Part shown: positions 13,092 through 25,480 of the stretch, piece after piece
Layout of the letters: each line of letters opens with the position of its first letter
Position numbering within the stretch: position 1 is the first letter of the stretch
From: Ptiloglossa arizonensis
Lineage: Eukaryota; Arthropoda; Insecta; Hymenoptera; Colletidae
Length of the DNA stretch: 64,000 nt
Assembly: GCF_051014685.1 (NCBI RefSeq)
Contig: NW_027478417.1
Location: 1,426,001-1,490,000, forward strand
Direction: 5' to 3'
The notes under the pieces: model-generated
Told to the model about the DNA's origin: nothing
The model's input: the letters and a program-made list of their open reading frames with translations, nothing else
Databases searched by the model: none
Program-made: the position numbers and the translations under genes

Positions 13092-16000
13092 GGATTGACG
13101 AACTCGAGAAATTCCTGTTGCATCTGAAAGTAGAAACTCGCCGGAATACAGCGGTAAGTGTACTTTTCCCCTAGGCCATGGTAGTTATTGGTTTCGATTA
13201 TCAGACTTGCGAAAATTTTGATGGTTTCTCAACCATTCCTTAATTTCAAACTCCCATATCTCGGGAACGGATTGACGATCTCGAGAAATTCCTGTTGCAT
13301 GTGAAAGTAGAAACACACCCGATTACAATGGTGTGTGTTCTTTTCCCCTAGGCCATTCCAGTTATTGGTTTCGAGTATCAGACCAGCGAAAATTTTGATG
13401 GTTTCTCAACCATTCCTTAACTTCGAACTCCCATATCTCACGAACGGATTGACGAACTCGAGAAATTCCTGTTGCATCCGAAAGTAGAAACTCGCCCGAT
13501 TACAACTGCATGTGTATTTTTCCCCTAGGCCTTTGTAGTTATTGGTTTCGGGAATCAGTCTTGCGAAAATTTTGAAGGTTTCTCAACCATTCCTTGACTT
13601 CTAACTCCCATATCTGGCGAACGGATTGACGACCTCGAGAAATTCCTGTTGCATCTCAAATTAGAAAAACGCCCGATTACAGTGGTGTGTGTACTTTTCC
13701 CCTAGGCCATTCCAGTTATTGGTTTCGAGAATCAGACCAGCGAAACTTTGATGGTTTCTCAACCATTCCTTAATTTCAATCTCCCATATCTCGGGAACGG
13801 ATTGACGATCTCGAGAAATTCCTGTTGCATCTGAAAGTAGAAACTCGCCCGATTACAACGGTATCTGTATTTTTCCCCTAGGCCTTTGTAGTTATTGGTT
13901 TCGGGAATCAGACTTGCAAAAATTTTGATGGTTCCTCAAACATTCCTTAACTTCAAGCTCCCATATCTCGCGAATGGATTGACGAACTCGAGAAACTCCT
14001 GTTGCATCTCAAAGTAGAAACACGCCCGGTTACAGTGGTGTGTGTACTTTTCCCCTAGGCCATTCCAGTTATTGGTTTCGAGTATCAGACCAGCGAAAAT
14101 TTTGATGGTTTCTCAACCATTCCCTAACTTCAAACTCCCATATCTCGCGAACGGATTGACGAACTGGAGAAATTCCTGTTGCATCTGAAAGTAGAAACTC
14201 GCCGGAATACAGCGGTAAGTGTACTTTTCCCCTAGGGCATGGTAGTTATTGGTATCGGGAATCAGTCTTGCGAAAATTTTGATGGTTTCTCAACCATTCC
14301 TTAAATTCTAACTCCCATATCTCGCGAACGGATTGACGAACTCGAGAAATTCCTGTTGCATCGGAAAGTAGAAACTCGCCCCATTACAATGGTGTGTGTA
14401 CTTTTCCCCTAGGCCATTCCAGTTATTGGTTTCGAGTATCAGACCAGCGAAATTTTTGATGGTTTCTCAACCATTCCTTAACTTCAAACTCCCATATCTC
14501 GCGAACGGATTGACGAACTGGAGAAATTCCTGTTTCATCTGAAAGTAAAAACTCTCCCGATTACAACGGTATGTGTATTTTTCCCCTAGGCCATTGTAGT
14601 TATTGGTTTCGAGTATCAGACATGCGAAAATTTTGATGGTTTCTCAACCATTCCTTAAATTCTAACTCCCATATCTCGCGAACGGATTGACGAACTCGAG
14701 AAATTCCTGTTGCATCTGAAAGTAGAAACTCACCCGATTACAATGGTGTGTGTATTTTTCCCCTAGGCCATTCCAGTTATTGGTTTCGAGTATCAGACCA
14801 GCGAAAATTTTGATGGTTTCTCAACCATTCCTTAACTTCAAACTCCCATATCTCGCGAACGAACTGACGAACTCGAGAAATCCTTGTTGCATCTGAAAGC
14901 AGAAACTCGCCCGGTTACTACGGTGTGTGCATTTTTGCCATATGGCATAGTAGTAATTGTTATCGAGTATCAGACTTGCGAAAATTTTGATGGTTTCTCA
15001 ACCATTCCTTATTTTCAAACTCCCATATCTCGCGAACGACTTGATGAACTCGAGAAATTCCTGTTGCATCGGAAAGTAGAAACTCGCCCCATTACAATGG
15101 TGTGTGTACTTTTCCCCTAGGCCATTCCAGTTATTGGTTTCGAGTATCAGACCAGCGAAATTTTTGATGGTTTCTCAACCATTCCTTAACTTCAAACTCC
15201 CATATCTCGCGAACGAACTGACGAACTCGAGAAAATCTTGTTGCATCTGAAAGCAGAAACTCGCCCGGTTACAACGGTGTGTGTATTTTTGCCATATGCC
15301 ATAGTAGTTATTGGTTTCGAGTATCAGACTTGCGAAAATTTTGATGGTTTCTTAGCCGTTCCTTAAATTCAAACTCCCATATCTCGGGAATGGATTGACG
15401 AACTCGAGAAATTCCTGTTTCATCTGAAAGTAAAAACTCGCCCGATTACAATGGTTTGTGTATTTTTCCCCTAGGCCATTCCAGTTATTGGTTTCGAGTA
15501 TCAGACCAGCGAAAATTTTGATGGTTTCTCAACCATTCCTTAACTTCAAACTCCCATATCTCGCGAACGAACTGACGAACTCGAGAAATTCTTGTTGCAT
15601 CTGAAAGCAGAATCTCGCCCGGTTACTACGGTGTGTGTACTTTTGCCATATGGCATAGTAGTAATTGTTTTCGAGTATCAGACTTGCGAAAATTTTGATG
15701 GTTTCTCAACCATTCCTTAATTTCAAACTCCCATATCTCGCGAACGGATTGACGAACTCGAGAAATTCCTGTTGCATCGGAAAGTAGAAACTCGCCCCAT
15801 TACAATGGTGTGTGTACTTTTCCCCTAGGCCATTCCAGTTATTGGTTTCGAGTATCAGACCAGCGAAATTTTTGATGGTTTCTCAACCATTCCTTAACTT
15901 CAAACTCCCATATCTCGCGAACGGATTGACGAACTGGAGAAATTCCTGTTTCATCTGAAAGTAAAAACTCGCCCGATTACAACGGTATGTGTATTTTTCC

Positions 16001-16235
16001 CCAAGGCCATTGTAGTTATTGGTTTCGAGTATCAGACATGCGAAAATTTTGATGGTTTCTCAACCATTCCTTAAATTCTAACTCCCATATCTCGCGAACG
16101 GATTGACGAACTCGAGATATTCCTGTTGCATCTGAAAGTAGGAACTCGCCCGATTACAATGGTGTGTGTATTTTTCCCCTAGGCCATTCCAGTTATTGGT
16201 TTCGAGTGTCAGACCAGCGAAAATTTTGATGGTTT
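12032..16235 (+). repeat. Segmental duplication, copy 2 (one monomer shorter)
   Basis: Counterpart of 5130-9510. The left part pairs at 6902 bp and the right part at 6725 bp. The switch is at about 14265, where the sequence joins GGGAATCAGTCTTGCG directly to the next unit, skipping the monomer found at 7362-7538. The loss is exactly 177 bp, so unit phase is kept. The right end near 16220-16235 abuts the 12-unit duplication. Confidence 0.85.
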
Positions 16236-18342
16236 CTCAACCATTCCCTAACTTCAAACTCCCATATCTCGCGAACGGATTGACGAACTGGAGAAATTCC
16301 TGTTGCATCTGAAAGTAGAAACTCGCCGGAATACAGCGGTAAGTGTACTTTTCCCCTAGGCCATGGTAGTTATTGTTTTCGGGAATCAGACTTGCAAAAA
16401 TTTTGATGGTTCCTCAAACATTCCTTAACTTCAAACTCCCATATCTCGCGAATGGATTGACGAACTCGAGAAACTCCTGTTGCATCTCAAAGTAGAAACA
16501 CGCCCGATTACAGTGCGGTGTGTACTTTTCCCCTAGGCCATTCCAGTTATTGGTTTCGAGTATCAGACCCGCGAAAATTTTGATGGTTTCTCAACCATTC
16601 CCTAACTTCAAACTCCCATATCTCGCGAACGGATTGACGAACTCGAGAAATTCCTGTTGCATCTGAAAGTAGAAACTCGCCGGAATACAGCGGTAAGTGT
16701 ACCTTTCCCCTAGGCCATGGTAGTTATTGGTTTCGATTATCAGACTTGCGAAAATTTTGATGGTTTCTCAACCATTCCTTAACTTCGAACTCCCATATCT
16801 CGCGAACGGATTCACGAACTCGAGAAATTCCTATTGCATCTGAAAGTAGAAACTCGCACGTTTACAACGGCATGTGTATTTTTCCCCTAGGCCTTTGTAG
16901 TTATTGGTTTCGGGAATCAGTCTTGCGAAAATTTTGAAGGTTTCTCAACCATTCCTTCACTTCTAACTCCCATATCTGGCGAACGGATTGACGACCTCGA
17001 GAAATTCCTGTTGCATCTGAAATTAGAAAAACGCCCAATTACAGTGGTGTGTGTACTTTTCCCCTAGGCCATTCCAGTTATTGGTTTCGAGTATCAGACC
17101 AGCGAAAATTTTGAAGGTTTCTCAACCATTCCCTAACTTCAAACTCCCATATCTCGCGAACGGATTGACGAACTCAAGAAATTCCTGTTGCATCTGAAGG
17201 TAGAAACTCGCCCGAATACAGCGGTAAGTGTACTTTTCCCCTAGGCCATAGTAGTTATTGGTTTCGATTATCAGACGTGCGAAAATTTTGATGGTTTCTC
17301 AACCATTCCTTAACTTCGAACTCCCATATCTCGCGAACGGATTGACGAGCTCGAGAAATTCCTGTTGCATCCGAAAGTAGAAACTCGCCCGATTACAACT
17401 GCATGTGTATTTTTCCCCTAGGCCTTTGTAGTTATTGGTTTCGGGAATCAGTCTTGCGAAAATTTTGATGGTTTCTCAACCATTCCTTAACTTCATACTC
17501 CCATATCTGGCGAACGGATTGACGACCTCGAGAAATTCCTGTTGCATGTGAAAGTAGAAACACACCCGATTACAATGGTGTGTGTTCTTTTCCCCTAGGC
17601 CATTCCAGTTATTGTTTTCGAGTATCAGACCAATGAAAATTTTGATGGTTCCTCAACCATTCCCTAACATCAAACTCCCATATCTCGCGAACGGATTGAC
17701 GAACTCGAGAAATTCCTGTTGCTGTGAAGGTAGAAACACGCCCGATTACAATGGTGTGTGTTCTTTTCCCCTAGGCCATAGTAGTTATTGTTTTCGGAAA
17801 TGAGACTTGCGAAAATTTTGATGGTTTCTCAACCATTCCTTAAATTCTAACTCCCATATCTCGCGAACGGATTGACGAACTCGAGAAATTCCTGTTGCAT
17901 CTGAAAGTAGAAACTCGCCCGATTACAATGGTGTGTGTACTTTTCCCCTAGGCCAATCCAGTTATTGGTTTCGAGTATCAGACCAGCGAAAATTTTGATG
18001 GTTTCTCAACCATTCCCTAACTTCAAACTCCCATATCTCGCGAACGGATTGAAGAACTCGAGAAATTCCTGTTGCATCTGAAAGTAGAAACTCGCCGGAA
18101 TACAGCGGTAAGTGTACTTTTCCCCTAGGCCATGGTAGTTATTGGTTTCGATTATCAGACTTGCGAAAATTTTGATGGTTTCTCAACCATTCCTTAACTT
18201 CGAACTCCCATATCTCGCGAACGGATTCACGAACTCGAGAAATTCCTATTGCATCTGAAAGTAGAAACTCGCACGTTTACAACGGCATGTGTATTTTTCC
18301 CCTAGGCCTTTGTAGTTATTGGTTTCGGGAATCAGACTTGCG
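16220..18342 (+). repeat. 12-unit tandem duplication, copy 1
   Basis: First copy of a 2,123-bp block (12 x 177 minus one base) directly followed by a near-identical second copy. The missing base is a deletion near 17721 that turns GCATGTGAAGG into GCTGTGAAGG; both copies carry it. The left boundary lies near 16215-16230, where the sequence switches from a class found before to CCATTCCCTAACTTC. The only substitution I noticed is GAAACTCG here versus GCAACTCG in copy 2 near 19504. Confidence 0.9.
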
Positions 18343-20480
18343 AAAATTTTGATGGTTTCTCAACCATTCCCTAACTTCAAACTCCCATATCTCGCGAACG
18401 GATTGACGAACTGGAGAAATTCCTGTTGCATCTGAAAGTAGAAACTCGCCGGAATACAGCGGTAAGTGTACTTTTCCCCTAGGCCATGGTAGTTATTGTT
18501 TTCGGGAATCAGACTTGCAAAAATTTTGATGGTTCCTCAAACATTCCTTAACTTCAAACTCCCATATCTCGCGAATGGATTGACGAACTCGAGAAACTCC
18601 TGTTGCATCTCAAAGTAGAAACACGCCCGATTACAGTGCGGTGTGTACTTTTCCCCTAGGCCATTCCAGTTATTGGTTTCGAGTATCAGACCCGCGAAAA
18701 TTTTGATGGTTTCTCAACCATTCCCTAACTTCAAACTCCCATATCTCGCGAACGGATTGACGAACTCGAGAAATTCCTGTTGCATCTGAAAGTAGAAACT
18801 CGCCGGAATACAGCGGTAAGTGTACCTTTCCCCTAGGCCATGGTAGTTATTGGTTTCGATTATCAGACTTGCGAAAATTTTGATGGTTTCTCAACCATTC
18901 CTTAACTTCGAACTCCCATATCTCGCGAACGGATTCACGAACTCGAGAAATTCCTATTGCATCTGAAAGTAGAAACTCGCACGTTTACAACGGCATGTGT
19001 ATTTTTCCCCTAGGCCTTTGTAGTTATTGGTTTCGGGAATCAGTCTTGCGAAAATTTTGAAGGTTTCTCAACCATTCCTTCACTTCTAACTCCCATATCT
19101 GGCGAACGGATTGACGACCTCGAGAAATTCCTGTTGCATCTGAAATTAGAAAAACGCCCAATTACAGTGGTGTGTGTACTTTTCCCCTAGGCCATTCCAG
19201 TTATTGGTTTCGAGTATCAGACCAGCGAAAATTTTGAAGGTTTCTCAACCATTCCCTAACTTCAAACTCCCATATCTCGCGAACGGATTGACGAACTCAA
19301 GAAATTCCTGTTGCATCTGAAGGTAGAAACTCGCCCGAATACAGCGGTAAGTGTACTTTTCCCCTAGGCCATAGTAGTTATTGGTTTCGATTATCAGACG
19401 TGCGAAAATTTTGATGGTTTCTCAACCATTCCTTAACTTCGAACTCCCATATCTCGCGAACGGATTGACGAGCTCGAGAAATTCCTGTTGCATCCGAAAG
19501 TAGCAACTCGCCCGATTACAACTGCATGTGTATTTTTCCCCTAGGCCTTTGTAGTTATTGGTTTCGGGAATCAGTCTTGCGAAAATTTTGATGGTTTCTC
19601 AACCATTCCTTAACTTCATACTCCCATATCTGGCGAACGGATTGACGACCTCGAGAAATTCCTGTTGCATGTGAAAGTAGAAACACACCCGATTACAATG
19701 GTGTGTGTTCTTTTCCCCTAGGCCATTCCAGTTATTGTTTTCGAGTATCAGACCAATGAAAATTTTGATGGTTCCTCAACCATTCCCTAACATCAAACTC
19801 CCATATCTCGCGAACGGATTGACGAACTCGAGAAATTCCTGTTGCTGTGAAGGTAGAAACACGCCCGATTACAATGGTGTGTGTTCTTTTCCCCTAGGCC
19901 ATAGTAGTTATTGTTTTCGGAAATGAGACTTGCGAAAATTTTGATGGTTTCTCAACCATTCCTTAAATTCTAACTCCCATATCTCGCGAACGGATTGACG
20001 AACTCGAGAAATTCCTGTTGCATCTGAAAGTAGAAACTCGCCCGATTACAATGGTGTGTGTACTTTTCCCCTAGGCCAATCCAGTTATTGGTTTCGAGTA
20101 TCAGACCAGCGAAAATTTTGATGGTTTCTCAACCATTCCCTAACTTCAAACTCCCATATCTCGCGAACGGATTGAAGAACTCGAGAAATTCCTGTTGCAT
20201 CTGAAAGTAGAAACTCGCCGGAATACAGCGGTAAGTGTACTTTTCCCCTAGGCCATGGTAGTTATTGGTTTCGATTATCAGACTTGCGAAAATTTTGATG
20301 GTTTCTCAACCATTCCTTAACTTCGAACTCCCATATCTCGCGAACGGATTCACGAACTCGAGAAATTCCTATTGCATCTGAAAGTAGAAACTCGCACGTT
20401 TACAACGGCATGTGTATTTTTCCCCTAGGCCTTTGTAGTTATTGGTTTCGGGAATCAGACTTGCGAAAATTTTGATGGTT
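18343..20480 (+). repeat. 12-unit tandem duplication, copy 2
   Basis: Second copy of the 2,123-bp block. Matched marks: GGGAATCAGACTTGCAAAAA at 16381 and 18504, CTCCCATATCTGG at 17498 and 19621, and the GCTGTGAAGG deletion near 19844. The end falls near 20480, where CCCTAACTTC is replaced by CCTTAATTTC. The near-perfect identity over more than 2 kb implies a recent duplication or very active homogenisation. Confidence 0.9.
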
Positions 20481-21560
20481 TCTCAACCATTCCTTAATTT
20501 CAAACTCCCATATCCCGGGAACGGATTGACGATCTCGAGAAATTCCTGTTGCATGTGAAAGTAGAAACACACCCGATTACAATGGTGTGTGTTCTTTTCC
20601 CCTAGGCCATTCCAGTTATTGGTTTCGAGTATCAGACCAGCGAAAATTTTGATGGTTTCTCAACCATTCCTTAACTTCGAACTCCCATATCTCACGAACG
20701 GATTGACGAACTCGAGAAATTCCTGTTGCATCCGAAAGTAGAAACTCGCCCGATTACAACTGCATGTGTATTTTTCCCCTAGGCCTTTGTAGTTATTGGT
20801 TTCGGGAATCAGTCTTGCGAAAATTTTGAAGGTTTCTCAACCATTCCTTGACTTCTAACTCCCATATCTGGCGAACGGATTGACGACCTCGAGAAATTCC
20901 TGTTGCATCTCAAATTAGAAAAACGCCCGATTACAGTGGTGTGTGTACTTTTCCCCTAGGCCATTCCAGTTATTGGTTTCGAGAATCAGACCAGCGAAAC
21001 TTTGATGGTTTCTCAACCATTCCTTAATTTCAATCTCCCATATCTCGGGAACGGATTGACGATCTCGAGAAATTCCTGTTGCATCTGAAAGTAGAAACTC
21101 GCCCGATTACAACGGTATCTGTATTTTTCCCCTAGGCCTTTGTAGTTATTGGTTTCGGGAATCAGACCTGCAAAAATTTTGATGGTTCCTCAAACATTCC
21201 TTAACTTCAAGCTCCCATATCTCGCGAATGGATTGACGAACTCGAGAAACTCCTGTTGCATCTCAAAGTAGAAACACGCCCGGTTACAGTGGTGTGTGTA
21301 CTTTTCCCCTAGGCCATTCCAGTTATTGGTTTCGAGTATCAGACCAGCGAAAATTTTGATGGTTTCTCAACCATTCCCTAACTTCAAACTCCCATATCTC
21401 GCGAACGGATTGACGAACTGGAGAAATTCCTGTTGCATCTGAAAGTAGAAACTCGCCGGAATACAGCGGTAAGTGTACTTTTCCCCTAGGGCATGGTAGT
21501 TATTGGTATCGGGAATCAGACTTGCAAAAATTTTGATGGTTCCTCAAACATTCCTTAACT
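20480..21560 (+). repeat. Third copy of the 6.3-7.4 kb block
   Basis: This stretch matches about 6305-7400 and 13207-14260. The GCGAAACTTTG one-base deletion occurs in all three (6841, 13743, 20997), with offsets 14156 and 7254 bp. At its right end this copy follows the 7.35-kb version (CAGACTTGCAAAAA), not the 14.26-kb version. That is consistent with the single-monomer deletion at 14.26 kb being private to that copy. Confidence 0.75.
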
Positions 21561-22230
21561 TCAAACTCCCATATCTCGCGAATGGATTGACGAACTCGAG
21601 AAACTCCTGTTGCATCTCAAAGTAGAAACACGCCCGATTACAGTGCGGTGTGTACTTTTCCCCTAGGCCATTCCAGTTATTGGTTTCGAATATCACACCA
21701 GCGAAAATTTTGATGGTTTCTCAACCATTCCCTAACTTCAAACTCCCATATCTCGCGAACGGATTGACGAACTGGAGAAATTCCTGTTGCATCTGAAAGT
21801 AGAAACTCGCCGGAGTACAGCGGTAAGTGTACTTTTCCCCTAGGCCATGGTAGTTATTGGTTTCGGGAATCAGACTTGCAAAAATTTTGATGGTTCCTCA
21901 AACATTCCTTAACTTCAGACTCCCATATCTCGCGAATGGATTGACGAACTCGAGAAACTCCTGTTGCATCTCAAAGTAGAAACACGCCCGATTACAGTGC
22001 GGTGTGTACTTTTCCCCTAGGCCATTCCAGTTATTGGTTTCGAGTATCAGACCAGCCAAAATTTTGATGGTTTCTCAACCATTCCCTAACTTCAAACTCC
22101 CATATCTCGCGAACGGATTGACGAACTCGAGAAATTCCTGTTGCATCTGAAAGTAGAAACTCGCCGGAATACAGCGGTAAGTGTACTTTTCCCCTAGGCC
22201 ATGGTAGTTATTGGTTTCGATTATCAGACT
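21167..22230 (+). repeat. 354-bp dimer run, three copies
   Basis: A two-monomer unit repeats at exactly 354 bp. The CTTGCAAAAATTTTG/GGTTCCTCAAAC monomer sits at 21167, 21521 and 21875, each followed by a CCCTAACTTC monomer with the CGCCGGAATACAGCGGTAAG type. The first copy has CCTGCAAAAA instead of CTTGCAAAAA, and small differences separate the others (CACACC versus CAGACC near 21695). Confidence 0.75.
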
Positions 22231-24271
22231 TGCGAAAATTTTGATGGTTTCTCAACCATTCCTTAACTTCGAACTCCCATATCTCGCGAACGGATTCACG
22301 AACTCGAGAAATTCCTATTGCATCTGAAAGTAGAAACTCGCACGTTTACAACGGCATGTGTATTTTTCCCCTAGGCCTTTGTAGTTATTGGTTTCGGGAA
22401 TCAGACTTGCGAAAATTTTGATGGTTTCTCAACCATTCCTTAATTTCAAACTCCCATATCTCTGGAACGGATTGACGATCTCGAGAAATTCCTGTTGCAT
22501 GTGAAAGTAGAAACACAGCCGATTACAATGGTGTGTGTTCTTTTCCCCTAGGCCATTCCAGTTATTGGTTTCGAGTATCAGACCAACGAAAATTTTGAAG
22601 GTTTCTCAACCATTCCCTAACTTCAAACTCCCATATCTCGCGAACGGAATGACGAACTCAAGAAATTCCTGTTGCATCTGAAGGTAGAAACTCGCCCGAA
22701 TACAGCGGTAAGTGTACTTTTCCCCTAGGCCATAGTAGTTATTGGTTTCGGTTATCATACTTGCGAAAATTTTGATGGTTTCTCAACCATTCCTTAACTT
22801 CGAACTCCCATATCTCACGAACGGATTGAAGAACTCGAGAAATTCCTGTTGCATCCGAAAGTAGAAACTCGCCCGATTACAACTGCATGTGTATTTTTCC
22901 CCTAGGCCTTTGTAGTTATTGGTTTCGGGAATCAGTCTTGCGAAAATTTTGAAGGTTTCTCAACCATTCCTTCACTTCTAACTCCCATATCTGGCGAACG
23001 GATTGACGACCTCGAGAAATTCCTGTTGCATCTCAAATTAGAAAAACGCCCGATTACAGTGGTGTGTGTACTTTTCCCCTAGGCCATTCCAGTTATTGGT
23101 TTCGAGTATCAGACCAGCGAAAATTTTGAAGGTTTCTCAACCATTCCCTAACTTCAAACTCCCATATCTCGCGAACGGATTGACGAACTCAAGAAATTCC
23201 TGTTGCATCTGAAGGTAGAAACTCGCCCGAATACAGCGGTAAGTGTACTTTTCCCCTAGGCCATAGTAGTTATTGGTTTCGATTATCAGACTTGCGAAAA
23301 TTTTGATGGTTTCTCAACCATTCCTTAACTTCGAACTCCCATATCTCGCGAACGGATTGACGAACTCGAGAAATTCCTGTTGCATCTGAAAGTAGAAACT
23401 CGCCCGATTACAATGGTGTGTGTACTTTTCCCCTAGGCCATTCCAGTTATTGGTTTCGAGTATCAGACCAGCGAAAATTTTGATGGTTTCTCAACCATTC
23501 CCTAACTTCAAACTCCCATATCGCGCGAACGGATTGACGAACTCGAGAAATTCCTGTTGCATCTGAAAGTAGAAACTCGCCGGAATACAGCGGTAAGTGT
23601 ACTTTTCCCCTAGGCCATGGTAGTTATTGGTTTCGATTATCAGACTTGCGAAAATTTTGATGGTTTCTCAACCATTCCTTAACTTCGAACTCCCATATCT
23701 CGCGAACGGATTCACGAACTCGAGAAATTCCTATTGCATCTGAAAGTAGAAACTCGCACGTTTACAACGGCATGTGTATTTTTCCCCTAGGCCTTTGTAG
23801 TTATTGGTTTCGGGAATCAGACTTGCGAAAATTTTGATGGTTTCTCAACCATTCCTTAATTTCAAACTCCCATATCTCGGGAACGGATTGACGATCTCGA
23901 GAAATTCCTGTTGCATGTGAAAGTAGAAACACAGCCGATTACAATGGTGTGTGTTCTTTTCCCCTAGGCCATTCCAGTTATTGGTTTCGAGTATCAGACC
24001 AACGAAAATTTTGAAGGTTTCTCAACCATTCCCTAACTTCAAACTCCCATATCTCGCGAACGGAATGACGAACTCAAGAAATTCCTGTTGCATCTGAAGG
24101 TAGAAACTCGCCCGAATACAGCGGTAAGTGTACTTTTCCCCTATGCCATAGTAGTTATTGGTTTCGGTTATCATACTTGCGAAAATTTTGATGGTTTCTC
24201 AACCATTCCTTAACTTCGAACTCCCATATCTCACGAACGGATTGAAGAACTCGAGAAATTCCTGTTGCATC
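22025..24271 (+). repeat. 8-unit repeat (1,416 bp), two copies
   Basis: About 22025-22855 is repeated at about 23441-24271 at an offset of 1416 bp (8 x 177). The rare AAACACAGCC variant marks it at 22511 and 23927. Similarity stops near 22855/24271 (CATCCGAAAG versus CATCTGAAAG with CGCACG). The monomers between (22855-23441) are of classes seen at 16.9-17.4 kb. Confidence 0.75.
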
Positions 24272-25480
24272 TGAAAGTAGAAACTCGCACGATTACAACG
24301 GCATGTGTATTTTTCCCCTAGGCCTTTGTAGTTATTGGTTTCGGGAATCAGACTTGCGAAAATTTTGATGGTTTCTCAACCATTCCTTAAATTCTAACTC
24401 CCATATCTCGCGAACGGATTGACGACCTCGTGAAATTCCTGTTGCATCTGAAAGTAGAAACACGCCCGATTACAGTGGTGTGTGTACTTTTCCCCTAGGC
24501 CATTCCAGTTATTGGTTTCGAGTATCAGACCAGCGAAAATTTTGATGGTTTCTCAACCATTCCTTAACTTCAAACTCCCATATCTCGCGAACTGATTGAC
24601 GAACTCGAGAAATTCCTGTTGCATCTGAAAGCAGAAACTCGCCCGATTACAGCTGTGTGTGTATTTTTGCCCTAGGCCATAGTAGTTATTGGTTTCGAGT
24701 ATCAGACTTGCGAGAATTTTGATGGTTTCTCAACCATTCCTTAATTTCAAACTCCCATATCTCGCGAACGGATTGACGAACTCGCGAAATTCCTGTTGCA
24801 TCTGAAAGTAGAAACTCGCCCCATTAAAATGGTGTGTGTACTTTTCCCCTAGGCCATTCCAGTTATTCGTTTCCAGTATCAGATGTGCGAAATTTTTTAT
24901 GGTTTCTCAACCATTCCTTAACTTCAAACTCCCATATCTCGCGAACGGATAGACGAACTCGAGAAATTCCTATTTCATCTGAAAGTAGAAATTCGCCCGA
25001 TTACAACGGTATGTGTATTTTTCCCCTAGGCCATTGTAGTTATTGGTTTCGAGTATCAGACATGCGAAAATTTTGATGGTTTCTCAACCATTCCTTAATT
25101 TCAAACTCCCATATCTCGCGAACGAATTGACGAACTCGAGAAATTCCTGTTGCATCGGAAAGTGGAAACTCGCCCCATTACAATGGTATGTGTACTTTTC
25201 CCCTAGGCCATTCCAGTTATTGGTTTCGAGTATCAGACCAGCGAAAATTTTGATGGTTTCTCAACCATTCCTTAACTTCAAACTCCCATATCTCGCGAAC
25301 GGATAGACGAACTCGAGAAATTCCTGTTTCATCTGAAAGTAGAAATTCGCCCGATTACAACGGTATGTGTAATTTTCCCGTAGGCCTTTGTAGTTATTGG
25401 TTTCGGGAATCAGACTTGCGAAAATTTTGATTGTTTCTCAACCATTCCTTAACTTCTAACTCCCATATCTCGCGAACGGA
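24271..25480 (+). repeat. Mosaic satellite stretch
   Basis: Monomers of several classes. They include ATTCGTTTCCAGTATCAGA units and GGATAGACG units that recur at 27.5-28 kb and 33-34 kb. In GGATAGACG the usual TGA of one plus-strand frame is lost, so frames up to 87 codons appear here. No higher-order period was seen within this stretch itself. Confidence 0.6.

Larger units (their letters stand above)
4318..15655 (+). repeat. Monomers with a 12-bp palindrome TGCCATATGGCA
   Basis: Five units in the left domain carry this perfect palindrome in place of the CCTAGG region: 4318-4329, 4849-4860, 8211-8222, 14936-14947 and 15644-15655. Related units with GCCATATGCC (for example near 3612 and 8567) are one base from it. 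The units also share GGTTACTACGG and GTAGTAATTG. They travelled with the 5-9.5 kb to 12-16 kb duplication. Confidence 0.8.
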
